A DNA stretch of 64,000 nt from Sphingomonas ginsengisoli An et al. 2013 (GTDB lineage Bacteria; Pseudomonadota; Alphaproteobacteria; Sphingomonadales; Sphingomonadaceae), in contig NZ_CP045434.1 of the NCBI RefSeq assembly GCF_009363895.1, positions 496,001 to 560,000 on the forward strand. The letters are read 5' to 3'. A program made the translations under genes and the position numbers. The notes beneath the pieces were generated by a model, which saw only the letters and a list, made by a program, of their open reading frames with translations, did no database searches and was not told the origin of the DNA. Below are positions 18,763 to 25,302 of the stretch, piece after piece (position 1 is the first letter of the stretch; each line of letters opens with the position of its first letter).

Positions 18763-19665
18763 GTGAACGACTATCGCCTGTTCGGACTGGCGATCCGCAG
18801 CGAGATTGCGCTGCCCGAGCTGAGCGCGGTCGACACCGTGCGTGTGCCCGACCTCGTCATCCGGGTGGGAGCGCTGCCCGCCGGGCTGCCGTCGGCGCCG
18901 GGGTTTCACCCGCTTGAGCGTGGCGGGCTGTTGGTGATCGAAGGGGTGGGGCGTTACCTCGCGTTGGCGGGACGCGAGCTGGTGGTCGAGCCGGTGGCGG
19001 GGGTGCCCGAGCGCAATCTGCGCTTGTTCCTGCTGGGGTCGGCGATGGGGCTGCTGATGCATCAGCGCGGGCTGCTGCCGCTCCACGCCAATGCGGTGGT
19101 GATCGATGGGCGGGCGTTCGCCTTCACCGGGCCGTCGGGCGTGGGCAAGTCGACGCTGGCGGCGTGGTTCGCGCAAGCAGGATATCCGCTGCTCAGCGAC
19201 GATGTCTGCGCGATCGGAGTCGATGCCGACGGCGTGGCGCGGGTTTTTCCGGGGCTGCCGCGGCTGCGCTTGTGGCGCGACGCGATTGAGCGGAGCGGGC
19301 GCGAGGTTGGCAGCTACGCGCGCTCGTTCGAGGATGCCGACGACTTTGACAAATATGACGTGCCGCTGCCGAGCGGTGGCCTGGCGTCCGAACCAGCCCC
19401 GCTCGGCGGGGTGATCCTGCTCGAACGCGGCGAGAACGCCGGCCTCGAGGCGCTCGCGCCCGCCGCCGCGATGGAGGTGCTGTTCGGCAACATCTATCGC
19501 GGCGAATATCTGTCCGCCGGCGAGCATGAACGCGTGTGGCGGACCTGCCTCGCGCTCGCCAGCCGGCTGCCGGTGCTGCGGTGGACGCGGTCGTGGCGGC
19601 TCGATCACTACGCGGCCGAAGTGGCCGTCCTGCTCGACGCGATCAGGGCGCGAAGTGGGCGATGA
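18763..19665 (+). CDS. HPr-kinase-like peptide kinase of a RiPP locus
   Basis: 300 aa with a GTG start. The C-terminal HprK/P fold is clear: LLPLHANAVVIDG, Walker A GPSGVGKST at residues 123-131, and LLSDDVCAI (acidic pair 146-147). The N-terminal 85 residues are unlike HprK's own N-domain and match the HprK-related kinases of RiPP systems, such as the kinase of paeninodin-type lasso loci, which phosphorylates the C-terminal Ser of the precursor. The precursor gene at 21360-21467 does end in Ser. No PTS HPr gene is nearby. The 3' end overlaps the end of the convergent cyclase gene by 23 bp. Confidence 0.86.
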   Translation: MNDYRLFGLAIRSEIALPELSAVDTVRVPDLVIRVGALPAGLPSAPGFHPLERGGLLVIEGVGRYLALAGRELVVEPVAGVPERNLRLFLLGSAMGLLMHQRGLLPLHANAVVIDGRAFAFTGPSGVGKSTLAAWFAQAGYPLLSDDVCAIGVDADGVARVFPGLPRLRLWRDAIERSGREVGSYARSFEDADDFDKYDVPLPSGGLASEPAPLGGVILLERGENAGLEALAPAAAMEVLFGNIYRGEYLSAGEHERVWRTCLALASRLPVLRWTRSWRLDHYAAEVAVLLDAIRARSGR

Positions 19666-21337
19666 ATAGACCGGCGCAGAGCGCGTCGAACAGGCTGACG
19701 CGGTAGCGGCCATAGACGGCGGGGCTGTTCCAATCGCCAGTCGGCCAGTTGTCGATCGCCTGCTCGATCGCCGCGATGTCGAGGAAGTCGCGGGCCAGGC
19801 TATGTTCGCGAATCTCGGCGAGCAGGCGGCGGCAATCGACGGCGCCGGCCTGCTGGTACCAGTCGGCGCTCTGCAGACCGCGCAAGGGTGACGCGAGCAC
19901 GGCGTCGGGAAGACGCCCGTGCAGCGCGCGGCGTGCCATCGGGCGGAGGACGCCATCGTTGAGCAGCGTTTCGCTCGGCAAGCGAAGGCTCCATTCGACC
20001 AGTCGCCGGTCGGCGGTGGGGTCGGTCTCGGCGAGCCCCCAGCGCTGCTGGGAGAGGTGACGGAAGGTGCCGAAATCGCTGGCGCGGATCTGCGCGAGGC
20101 GGTCGGCGTGGGGATTGCCGCCGGGCGCGGTCGGTGGGGTCACCCGCCGGCGCTTGGGGCGAAGGAAGCCGCCGGCGGTCGACGGGATGCCGCCGCCGAA
20201 GGTGGTCCGGGCCCAGTCGAACAGCGGCGCCGGAATGCAGTGGGCGAGTGCCGTCGCCGCCGCGCCGCGCCGGCGGACGGTCCCGGCCGCAACCAGCGCC
20301 GCGCTTTCGCGCCACGCCTGCCGATAGTGTCCGCGCGTCACGAGCCAACGGAGCATCGGCAGGCCGCTGGCGTTAAGCGACAGGTTACCGAGCTCGCCGG
20401 TGAGGAGGACGGTCGCGCCGACGCCGCGCGCTGCGTCGCGGGCAGCATTCCACCAGCCGAGGTGGAAGGCGTCGGGGAGCGGCGCCTGGGCGTCGGCGAT
20501 GAAGGCGCGCGCGTTGGCGAACGGGTCGGACTTTTCGCGCAACAGGCGGTGGTGGATGCCGAGGTGGTTAGCGGTCAGCGCCGCCAACGGGCTTTCGTCG
20601 GGATCGGCGTGGCGCATGATCGCGCCCTCGACCGGCCGCCACGGCACGGCGGTGAAGGCGGTCACCCGGTCGGGGCCGGCGAGCGCGGCGGCCGCGCTGG
20701 TCACCGCGCCGCTGTCCCAGCCGGCGCTGAGGTGGGTGGCGACCGGACCGCTCGGCAGGCGGAGGCGCACCGCCTCGGCGAGGTGGGCGCGATATTCCTC
20801 GGCATAATCGCGGCGGGGGTCGAACGGCTCGGGTTCGGCGATCGGCTGCCACCAATATCGGCGGGTCAGTCGCTCGGGCGCGATGGTGACAATCTCGCCG
20901 GGCCGAACCTGGCGGACGCCGGCGAGCGCGGTGCCCTCCTGCAGGGCCGCGTGGCCATCGAGGAAGGCGGCCAGGCCGGCGAGGTCGGGGCGGAGCGCGA
21001 GGCCGAGGTCGCGCGGGGCCGAGCCGAAGCGGACGCCGTGCGAATCGCTGACGAACAGGAGCGGGCGCTGCCCCGTGGCGTCGCGCATGAGGTGAAGTTG
21101 ACGCGATTTGGGCTCAACGACCGCGAGGGCGAATTCGCCGTAGAGGGTGTCGAGGATGGCGATGCCGCGGCGCGCAACCGCAAGGCCGATCAGTTCGGCG
21201 GGCGGGATGGCGGCATTGGCGCCGATGCTGACCGCAAAGGCAGCGACGTCGTCCAGCCGCCCGCTGAACCAGACGGCCGGGCGGGTGTCGTCAGCAGCTG
21301 CGAGCGACCGCCAGTCGACGGCGCCGGCGAAAATCAC
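19643..21337 (-). CDS. Asparagine-synthetase-like cyclase (lasso-type C protein)
   Basis: 564 aa with a GTG start. The protein has the two-domain AsnB layout, but the N-terminus starts MIFAGAV, with no Cys at position 2, so glutaminase activity is lost. The N-domain is still recognisable (LYGEFALAVVE; LMRDATGQRPLLFVSD). The ATP-pyrophosphatase domain keeps a PP-loop, altered to SAGWDSG at residues 204-210. This is the pattern of lasso-peptide macrolactam synthetases, which adenylate an Asp/Glu side chain and close a ring on the core N-terminus. It follows the precursor gene by 22 bp on the same strand. Alternative: an ammonia-dependent amidating enzyme. Confidence 0.85.
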   Translation of the reverse strand: MIFAGAVDWRSLAAADDTRPAVWFSGRLDDVAAFAVSIGANAAIPPAELIGLAVARRGIAILDTLYGEFALAVVEPKSRQLHLMRDATGQRPLLFVSDSHGVRFGSAPRDLGLALRPDLAGLAAFLDGHAALQEGTALAGVRQVRPGEIVTIAPERLTRRYWWQPIAEPEPFDPRRDYAEEYRAHLAEAVRLRLPSGPVATHLSAGWDSGAVTSAAAALAGPDRVTAFTAVPWRPVEGAIMRHADPDESPLAALTANHLGIHHRLLREKSDPFANARAFIADAQAPLPDAFHLGWWNAARDAARGVGATVLLTGELGNLSLNASGLPMLRWLVTRGHYRQAWRESAALVAAGTVRRRGAAATALAHCIPAPLFDWARTTFGGGIPSTAGGFLRPKRRRVTPPTAPGGNPHADRLAQIRASDFGTFRHLSQQRWGLAETDPTADRRLVEWSLRLPSETLLNDGVLRPMARRALHGRLPDAVLASPLRGLQSADWYQQAGAVDCRRLLAEIREHSLARDFLDIAAIEQAIDNWPTGDWNSPAVYGRYRVSLFDALCAGLFIAHFAP

Positions 21338-21359
21338 GGGCGGGGCAACGGTCCGGCGA

Positions 21360-21467
21360 TCAGGAGCGCGTCGATTGCGCGTCCTTGCGGTTGTTCAGCG
21401 TGCCGTTCTCGGCCTCGCCCGCGCGCATCGTCTTTATTTCCGGCTTGCGCCAAATCTTCTTCGCCAC
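21360..21467 (-). CDS. Candidate lasso-like RiPP precursor peptide (35 aa)
   Basis: A 36-codon gene with a GTG start preceded by a near-perfect AAGGAGG 5 nt upstream. The product begins MAKKIWRKPEIKTM. W6-x2-P9-x-I11 fits the leader motif (Tyr/Trp-x2-Pro-x-Leu/Ile) that PqqD-like proteins bind in lasso precursors. A short GEAE stretch follows (17-20), then a C-terminal part with G22 and D29, ending in Ser35. If the core starts at G22, D29 is position 8, right for an eight-residue macrolactam ring, with a six-residue tail ending in Ser, the residue phosphorylated in paeninodin-type systems. Against this, the usual Thr at position -2 is absent. It lies between the PqqD-like gene and the cyclase. 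Confidence 0.72.
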   Translation of the reverse strand: MAKKIWRKPEIKTMRAGEAENGTLNNRKDAQSTRS

Positions 21468-21493
21468 GCGAGCCTCCTTGGGCAGACCGGGAT

Positions 21494-21538
21494 CGGTCCG
21501 TTACGGTCCGGCCGTCGTAAATTGGACGGTGGACCGTA
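21494..21538 (-). promoter_or_regulatory. Stem-loop and direct repeats upstream of the precursor gene
   Basis: The 79-bp gap between the PqqD-like gene and the precursor has a two-part hairpin: TACGGTCC (21502-21509) pairs with GGACCGTA (21531-21538) and CCGTC (21512-21516) pairs with GACGG (21525-21529). A direct repeat CGGTCCG occurs at 21494-21500 and 21504-21510. There is no T-run, so a simple terminator is unlikely. It may be an operator or a processing/attenuation structure that lets the precursor be made in excess over the upstream protein (inference). Confidence 0.5.
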
Positions 21539-21546
21539 GCAAGCAG

Positions 21547-21822
21547 CTAAATCGTTCGAATAAGTCGATGTTCCGCCATGATTTCAAGCGCGGCGGAGAC
21601 ATCCTCGCGGCATTGCGTGGGGGTGACGTCATAGTCGGCGACCAGGTGATCGACGAGATCGCTGAGCGCGGTGGGGGTCGCGAGCTGCCGCCAGATGGCG
21701 GTGGCGACGTCGTTGAAGCCGAAGCAGAGCCCGTCCCGGGCGTCGAGCGCGACGAGTTCGTCGCCAAGCTCAGCCTCGAGCAGATCGCGGGCGCGGACGA
21801 AGGTCGGATTGTCCGCGCTCAC
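21547..21822 (-). CDS. PqqD-like peptide-recognition protein (RRE) of the RiPP locus
   Basis: 91 aa. The start is GTG at 21822, with an AAGGA Shine-Dalgarno 7 nt upstream, giving [18 protein letters not shown]. The winged-helix PqqD fold is suggested by [23 protein letters not shown], followed by [23 protein letters not shown] and the end [10 protein letters not shown]. Stand-alone PqqD-like proteins bind leader peptides and present them to the processing enzymes (lasso B1 role). It is next to the precursor gene and only 19 bp after the 3' end of tRNA-Pro on the same strand, so it may be transcribed from the tRNA promoter. No protease domain (B2) is fused or adjacent. Confidence 0.88.
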   Translation of the reverse strand: MSADNPTFVRARDLLEAELGDELVALDARDGLCFGFNDVATAIWRQLATPTALSDLVDHLVADYDVTPTQCREDVSAALEIMAEHRLIRTI

Positions 21823-21840
21823 CGGCAGTTCCTTCGACGG

Positions 21841-21918
<78 letters not shown>

Positions 21919-21959
21919 ACGCGCCGCCGCCTAGCAGCGACGGCGCGCCGAGACCAGTC

Positions 21960-22328
21960 CTAGCGCTTGTGCTCGGTGGTGTTGGTGGTGACGGTGACGT
22001 GGGTGTTGTCGACCTTGTCGCCCGCGCGGCGGGCGGCGTCGCCGGTCTTGTCGGCGGCGTTTGAGACGGCGTCGCCGGTCTTGTCGGCAGCGTTCGAGAC
22101 CGCTTCGCCGGTCTTGTGGGCGGCGTCCTTGATGACCGGCACCGCGTCCTTGGCGGTGTCCTTGACGTCGTTGCCGGCATCCTTGAGCGCGCCGCCGGCG
22201 TCGTTGAGGCCCTTGTTCACGGCATTTTTGTCGATCGAGATGACCGTGCTGCCATTGCCTTCGTCGCGGGCGTTGCACGCGCCCAGCGCCAACACCAGCG
22301 CCGCACCCAGGATCAGTTTGCCATTCAT
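21960..22328 (-). CDS. Small lipoprotein with 11-residue tandem repeats
   Basis: 122 aa from ATG at 22328 (a GTG directly before it, at 22331, is an alternative). GGGGAG lies 8 nt upstream. A lipoprotein signal ends LILGAALVLALGAC. The mature part is almost wholly made of charged amphipathic repeats (KTGEAVSNAAD, KTGDAVSNAAD, KTGDAARRAGD; earlier blocks LKDAGNDVKDTAKD), resembling entericidin or LEA/YtxH-like stress proteins. The end is Thr-rich. The start overlaps the stop of the lipoprotein gene upstream (TGATG). Function unknown; probably a periplasmic helical protein anchored in a membrane. Confidence 0.8.
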   Translation of the reverse strand: MNGKLILGAALVLALGACNARDEGNGSTVISIDKNAVNKGLNDAGGALKDAGNDVKDTAKDAVPVIKDAAHKTGEAVSNAADKTGDAVSNAADKTGDAARRAGDKVDNTHVTVTTNTTEHKR

Positions 22329-22540
22329 CACTTGGTCTCCCCTTGGAGGTTGTCGGTAGTCATATTGCCCGCTTCAGCGCTCATCCTGGCCTGTGCGTTC
22401 CCTGCGGCCTGATCGGCGGCATTCATCAGCTCGTGCGTCGAGGCGTTGGTGTCCTGCGGGACCGGCTCGATGCTGTCGTCGGCGGACTGGCCGCAGCCCG
22501 CCAGCAGCAGCGCCGCGCCGGCGAGCACGAGGCGAGTCAC
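22328..22540 (-). CDS. Small lipoprotein, unknown function
   Basis: 70 aa from the GTG at 22540, which overlaps the stop of the M28 peptidase gene (GTGA). The signal VTRLVLAGAALLLAGC gives a lipidated Cys near residue 17. The mature part is short, acidic and Asn/Ala-rich (QSADDSIEPVPQDTNAS; MNAADQAAGNAQARMSAEAGN), with no recognised domain. A longer upstream start inside the peptidase gene is rejected because it would put non-signal sequence before the lipobox. It is in a three-gene operon with the peptidase and the repeat lipoprotein. Confidence 0.72.
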   Translation of the reverse strand: MTRLVLAGAALLLAGCGQSADDSIEPVPQDTNASTHELMNAADQAAGNAQARMSAEAGNMTTDNLQGETK

Positions 22541-23943
22541 CGGCGACGGGCGCGGGCGCGCGCCGGAGGCTCGATCGGCCCGGTCAGCACCGCCAGCGCC
22601 GCGGTCCACGCCGCGACGTTCTGGCGCAACTGGACGGGGTCGATCTTGTCGAGCGTGTCGTCGGGGGTGTGGTGATAGTCGAAGTAGCGGGTGCCGTCCT
22701 GGCTGAGCCCGACGCCGGGCTGGCCGTCGTCGAGCATCGGCTCGATGTCACTGCCGTCGGCCTTGTCGAAGGCGCCGGTGACGATCCCGAGCGGGGCGAG
22801 CGCGGCGCCGATCATGCGGGCCTCGTCGCGGCGCTGGTCGCCGAGCTTGGAGGTGACGCGCCAGATGCGGTCGGCGCCGAAGTCGCTTTCGAGCAGCGCC
22901 CAGTGCGGCTGCTGGCCATAGCGCTTGCGATAGTCCTGCCCGCCCCACAGCCCGGTTTCCTCCGAGCCGAACCAGACGATGCGGATGGTGCGCAGCGGCT
23001 GGCCGGCGTCCATGATCCGCTTGGCGGCGGCGGTGGCGATGGCGACCCCCGAGGCGTCGTCGATCGCGCCGGTGCCGAGGTCCCAACTGTCGAGGTGGCC
23101 GCCGACCAGCACCGGCGGCAGCTTGGGATCGCGGCCGGGGACTTCGGCGATGACGTTGCCCGACTGGCCCGGGCGGACCTGGCTGACGAGGGTCAAGTGG
23201 AGGCTGACGGGCTTGCCGCGCGCGAGGATGCGGGCGAGCTGCTCGGCATCGGGGATGCTGAGCGCGCCGGCGGGGATCGGCCGGACGCCGTCCGCGAAGT
23301 TCTGCACCCCGGCGTGGGGGTTGCGATGGTGGTCGGTGCCGGCCGAGCGGACCACGATCGCGAGCGCGCCCTTCTGCGAGGCGATCGTCGGGCCCAAGCG
23401 GCGCGGGGTGCCGCCGGGGCCGTAACTGCTGCCGTCCTGGGTCGGCGCCATGTGGTGGTCGACGAACACGATCTTGCCGCGCACCGCGGCGTCGGGGGCG
23501 GCGCGGAGCGAGTCGACGCTGTCGAAGGCGACGATCTCGCCCGTCACGCCGGCGGCGCCGGTCGAGGCACTGTTGCCGAGCGCGGTGACGGCGAGCTTCT
23601 GCGGGAAGGGGCTTAGGATTTCGGCACTCTCGGCGCCGCGGGTCCAGACCTGGAGCGGGAAGGTCTCGATGCGGACGTTCTTGAAGCCCATCGCGGTCAG
23701 CTTGGCGACCGCCCAGTCGCGCGCGCGGGCCTCGGCGGGGGTGCCGTCGAGACGAGGCCCGATCTCGGTCGTCAGTCCCTCGGTGATGTCCCAGGCATAG
23801 TGGTCGTTGTTGAGCGCATCGTCGCGCAGTGCGGCGAGGGGGGCGGGGACGATCACCGGCGGGGGCGGGGGGGCTGGCGCCGTCTGGGCGAGGAGCGGAG
23901 CGGCGGCGGCGGCCAGCAGGGCGGCGGTGAGGGGCTTGATCAT
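22537..23943 (-). CDS. M28 family metallopeptidase with PA domain, exported
   Basis: 468 aa. The signal peptide MIKPLTAALLAAAAAPLLAQ is followed by a Pro-rich stretch. A PA-like insert spans roughly 130-255 (KIVFVDHHMAP, KGALAIVVRSAG). The zinc-peptidase core has all five ligands of the family: His in GGHLDSWD, Asp in AIDDASGVA, Glu-Glu in GSEETGLWGG, Asp in ESDFGAD and His in YHHTPDDTLD. It resembles carboxypeptidase Q and bacterial aminopeptidases and should trim peptides in the periplasm or outside the cell. It heads a short operon with two lipoproteins. Confidence 0.93.
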   Translation of the reverse strand: MIKPLTAALLAAAAAPLLAQTAPAPPPPPVIVPAPLAALRDDALNNDHYAWDITEGLTTEIGPRLDGTPAEARARDWAVAKLTAMGFKNVRIETFPLQVWTRGAESAEILSPFPQKLAVTALGNSASTGAAGVTGEIVAFDSVDSLRAAPDAAVRGKIVFVDHHMAPTQDGSSYGPGGTPRRLGPTIASQKGALAIVVRSAGTDHHRNPHAGVQNFADGVRPIPAGALSIPDAEQLARILARGKPVSLHLTLVSQVRPGQSGNVIAEVPGRDPKLPPVLVGGHLDSWDLGTGAIDDASGVAIATAAAKRIMDAGQPLRTIRIVWFGSEETGLWGGQDYRKRYGQQPHWALLESDFGADRIWRVTSKLGDQRRDEARMIGAALAPLGIVTGAFDKADGSDIEPMLDDGQPGVGLSQDGTRYFDYHHTPDDTLDKIDPVQLRQNVAAWTAALAVLTGPIEPPARARARRR

Positions 23944-23969
23944 CCCGCCTGCCTAATGCGGCCAGCCGG

Positions 23970-25040
23970 TCACAACAAGCGAAGCTGTTGGCCGTCGGGC
24001 GGGCGGAACAGGTCGCGGCGAAGCACGGTGCGGGTGGTGCCGAGCCCGTAGCGCGCGACCGCCTTGTCGAAGCGGGTCTTGAGGAGGTCGGCCCAGACCC
24101 CCGTGCCGCGCATCCGCGAGAAGAAATTGGGATCGTTGTCCTTGCCCCCGCGCATCGCCCGGATGGTCGCCATCACCTTGCCCGCGCGGTCGGGGTAATG
24201 TTCGTCGAGCCAGGCGCGGAAGAGCGGCGCGACCTCGTGCGGCAGGCGGACAGGGAGGTAGAAGCCGCCGCGCGCGCCGGCCTCGGCCCCGGCGGCGACG
24301 ATCGATTCCAGTTCATGGTCGGTGATCATCGGGATGACCGGGGCGACCGCGAGCAGGGTCGGAACGCCGGCCTCGTTAAGGGCTTTGAGCGCCGCGATCC
24401 GCTTGCGGCCCGCGGGAGCGCGGGGCTCGAGCGTGCGGCTGATCCTGGGGTCGAGCGAGGTCACCGACAGCGCGACCGCCGCCAGCCCCTCGTGCGCGGC
24501 GGGGGCGATGAGGTCGAGGTCGCGCAGGACCCGGTCGCTCTTGGTGGTGATGGTGAAGGGGTGCTTGGTCTCGATCAGCACCTCGAGGATCTGGCGGGTG
24601 ATCTCCCACCGTTCCTCGATCGGCTGATAGGGGTCGGTGTTGGTGCCGAGCGCGATCGGGGCGACGTCGTAGCCGGGCTGGCTCAGGGCCGCGTGGAGCA
24701 GCTTGGGCGCGTCGGGCTTGGCGAACAGGCGGCTTTCGAAATCGGCGCCGGGGGAGAGGTCGTGATAGGCGTGGGTCGGGCGCGCGAAGCAGTAGATGCA
24801 GCCATGCTCGCAGCCGCGATAGGGATTGACCGAGCGGTCGAAGCCGATGTCGGGCGAGCGGTTGCGGGTGAGGATGGTCTTGGGCCGCTCGACCGTGACG
24901 GTGGTGCGGCGGACGCCGACGCCGTCGAGCACCTCGACTTGGTCGAGCCAGTCGCCCTCGATCGTCCGCTCCGCCAGGTTGAAGCGGGTGGGCGTGAGAT
25001 TGCGGGTCGCCCCGCGGCCGGAGAGCGACTCGGCTGGCAT
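23970..25040 (-). CDS. PA0069-family radical SAM protein (SplB-like)
   Basis: 356 aa from ATG at 25040 (MPAESLSGRGATRNL); a TTG eight codons upstream is less likely. The radical SAM motif is C-x3-C-x2-C in YRGCEHGCIYCFARPTH. The N-terminal RGATRNLTPTRFN and the DPYQPIEERWEITRQILE block identify the PA0069/Rv2578c group, related to spore photoproduct lyase. The reaction is unknown; DNA repair is often suggested. A LexA-type box GTTCGCTCTTTGTTC lies 19-33 bp before the start, which supports DNA-damage induction. It converges with the M28 peptidase operon only in the sense of following the same strand across 26 bp. Confidence 0.9.
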   Translation of the reverse strand: MPAESLSGRGATRNLTPTRFNLAERTIEGDWLDQVEVLDGVGVRRTTVTVERPKTILTRNRSPDIGFDRSVNPYRGCEHGCIYCFARPTHAYHDLSPGADFESRLFAKPDAPKLLHAALSQPGYDVAPIALGTNTDPYQPIEERWEITRQILEVLIETKHPFTITTKSDRVLRDLDLIAPAAHEGLAAVALSVTSLDPRISRTLEPRAPAGRKRIAALKALNEAGVPTLLAVAPVIPMITDHELESIVAAGAEAGARGGFYLPVRLPHEVAPLFRAWLDEHYPDRAGKVMATIRAMRGGKDNDPNFFSRMRGTGVWADLLKTRFDKAVARYGLGTTRTVLRRDLFRPPDGQQLRLL

Positions 25041-25058
25041 CGGATAAGCATAGGACGA

Positions 25059-25085
25059 GAACAAAGAGCGAACAAGCGCGGGAAC
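25059..25085. promoter_or_regulatory. LexA (SOS) box, alphaproteobacterial type
   Basis: On the minus strand GTTCGCTCTTTGTTC (25059-25073) matches the alphaproteobacterial LexA site GTTC-N7-GTTC exactly. A third half-site (GAAC on the plus strand, 25082-25085) follows with one base more spacing. It sits just before the radical SAM gene and 82 nt before a small plus-strand gene. A box at 61599-61613 has 14 of 15 identical bases. Confidence 0.78.
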
Positions 25086-25154
25086 AGGCGCCGAACGTCA
25101 ATTTGCCACGAAGCTGATTCGAAACTGTAATGCTTTGGCTTCAAGGGCTTGGGG

Positions 25155-25301
25155 GTGAAGAACCCTTTTCCCCAGGGCACCGCGCCGTTCGAAGTCCTCA
25201 GCCTGGCCGAGGAACAGCGCCGGGCCGACGACGCCGATCGCCGCCGCCGCGACCGCCAGCGGCGCGCGGGCTTTCCGCTGAGCTACCTGTTCCGCAACTA
25301 G
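25155..25301 (+). CDS. Small basic protein (48 aa), unknown function
   Basis: A GTG-started reading frame between the LexA box and the end of the lytic transglycosylase gene. AAGGG lies 6 nt before the start. The product has an N-terminal MKNPFPQGTAPFEVLSLAEE, an Arg/Asp-rich middle (RRRRDRQRR) and ends GFPLSYLFRN. It looks protein-like and helical, not like a shadow. The neighbouring gene on the other strand ends 2 bp away. If transcribed from the LexA-controlled region it would be an SOS-inducible small protein. No family recognised. Confidence 0.5.
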   Translation: MKNPFPQGTAPFEVLSLAEEQRRADDADRRRRDRQRRAGFPLSYLFRN

Positions 25302-25302
25302 G

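Noticed and set aside
21938..21948. GC-rich hairpin between the repeat lipoprotein gene and tRNA-Pro as a riboswitch
   Set aside because: It is a short CGCGCCG/CGGCGCG stem without conserved bulges. A simple terminator-like hairpin is enough.
22048..22117. Tandem 33-bp repeats as a possible mobile or regulatory element
   Set aside because: They lie inside the lipoprotein gene in frame and encode 11-residue helical repeats, so protein-level duplication explains them.
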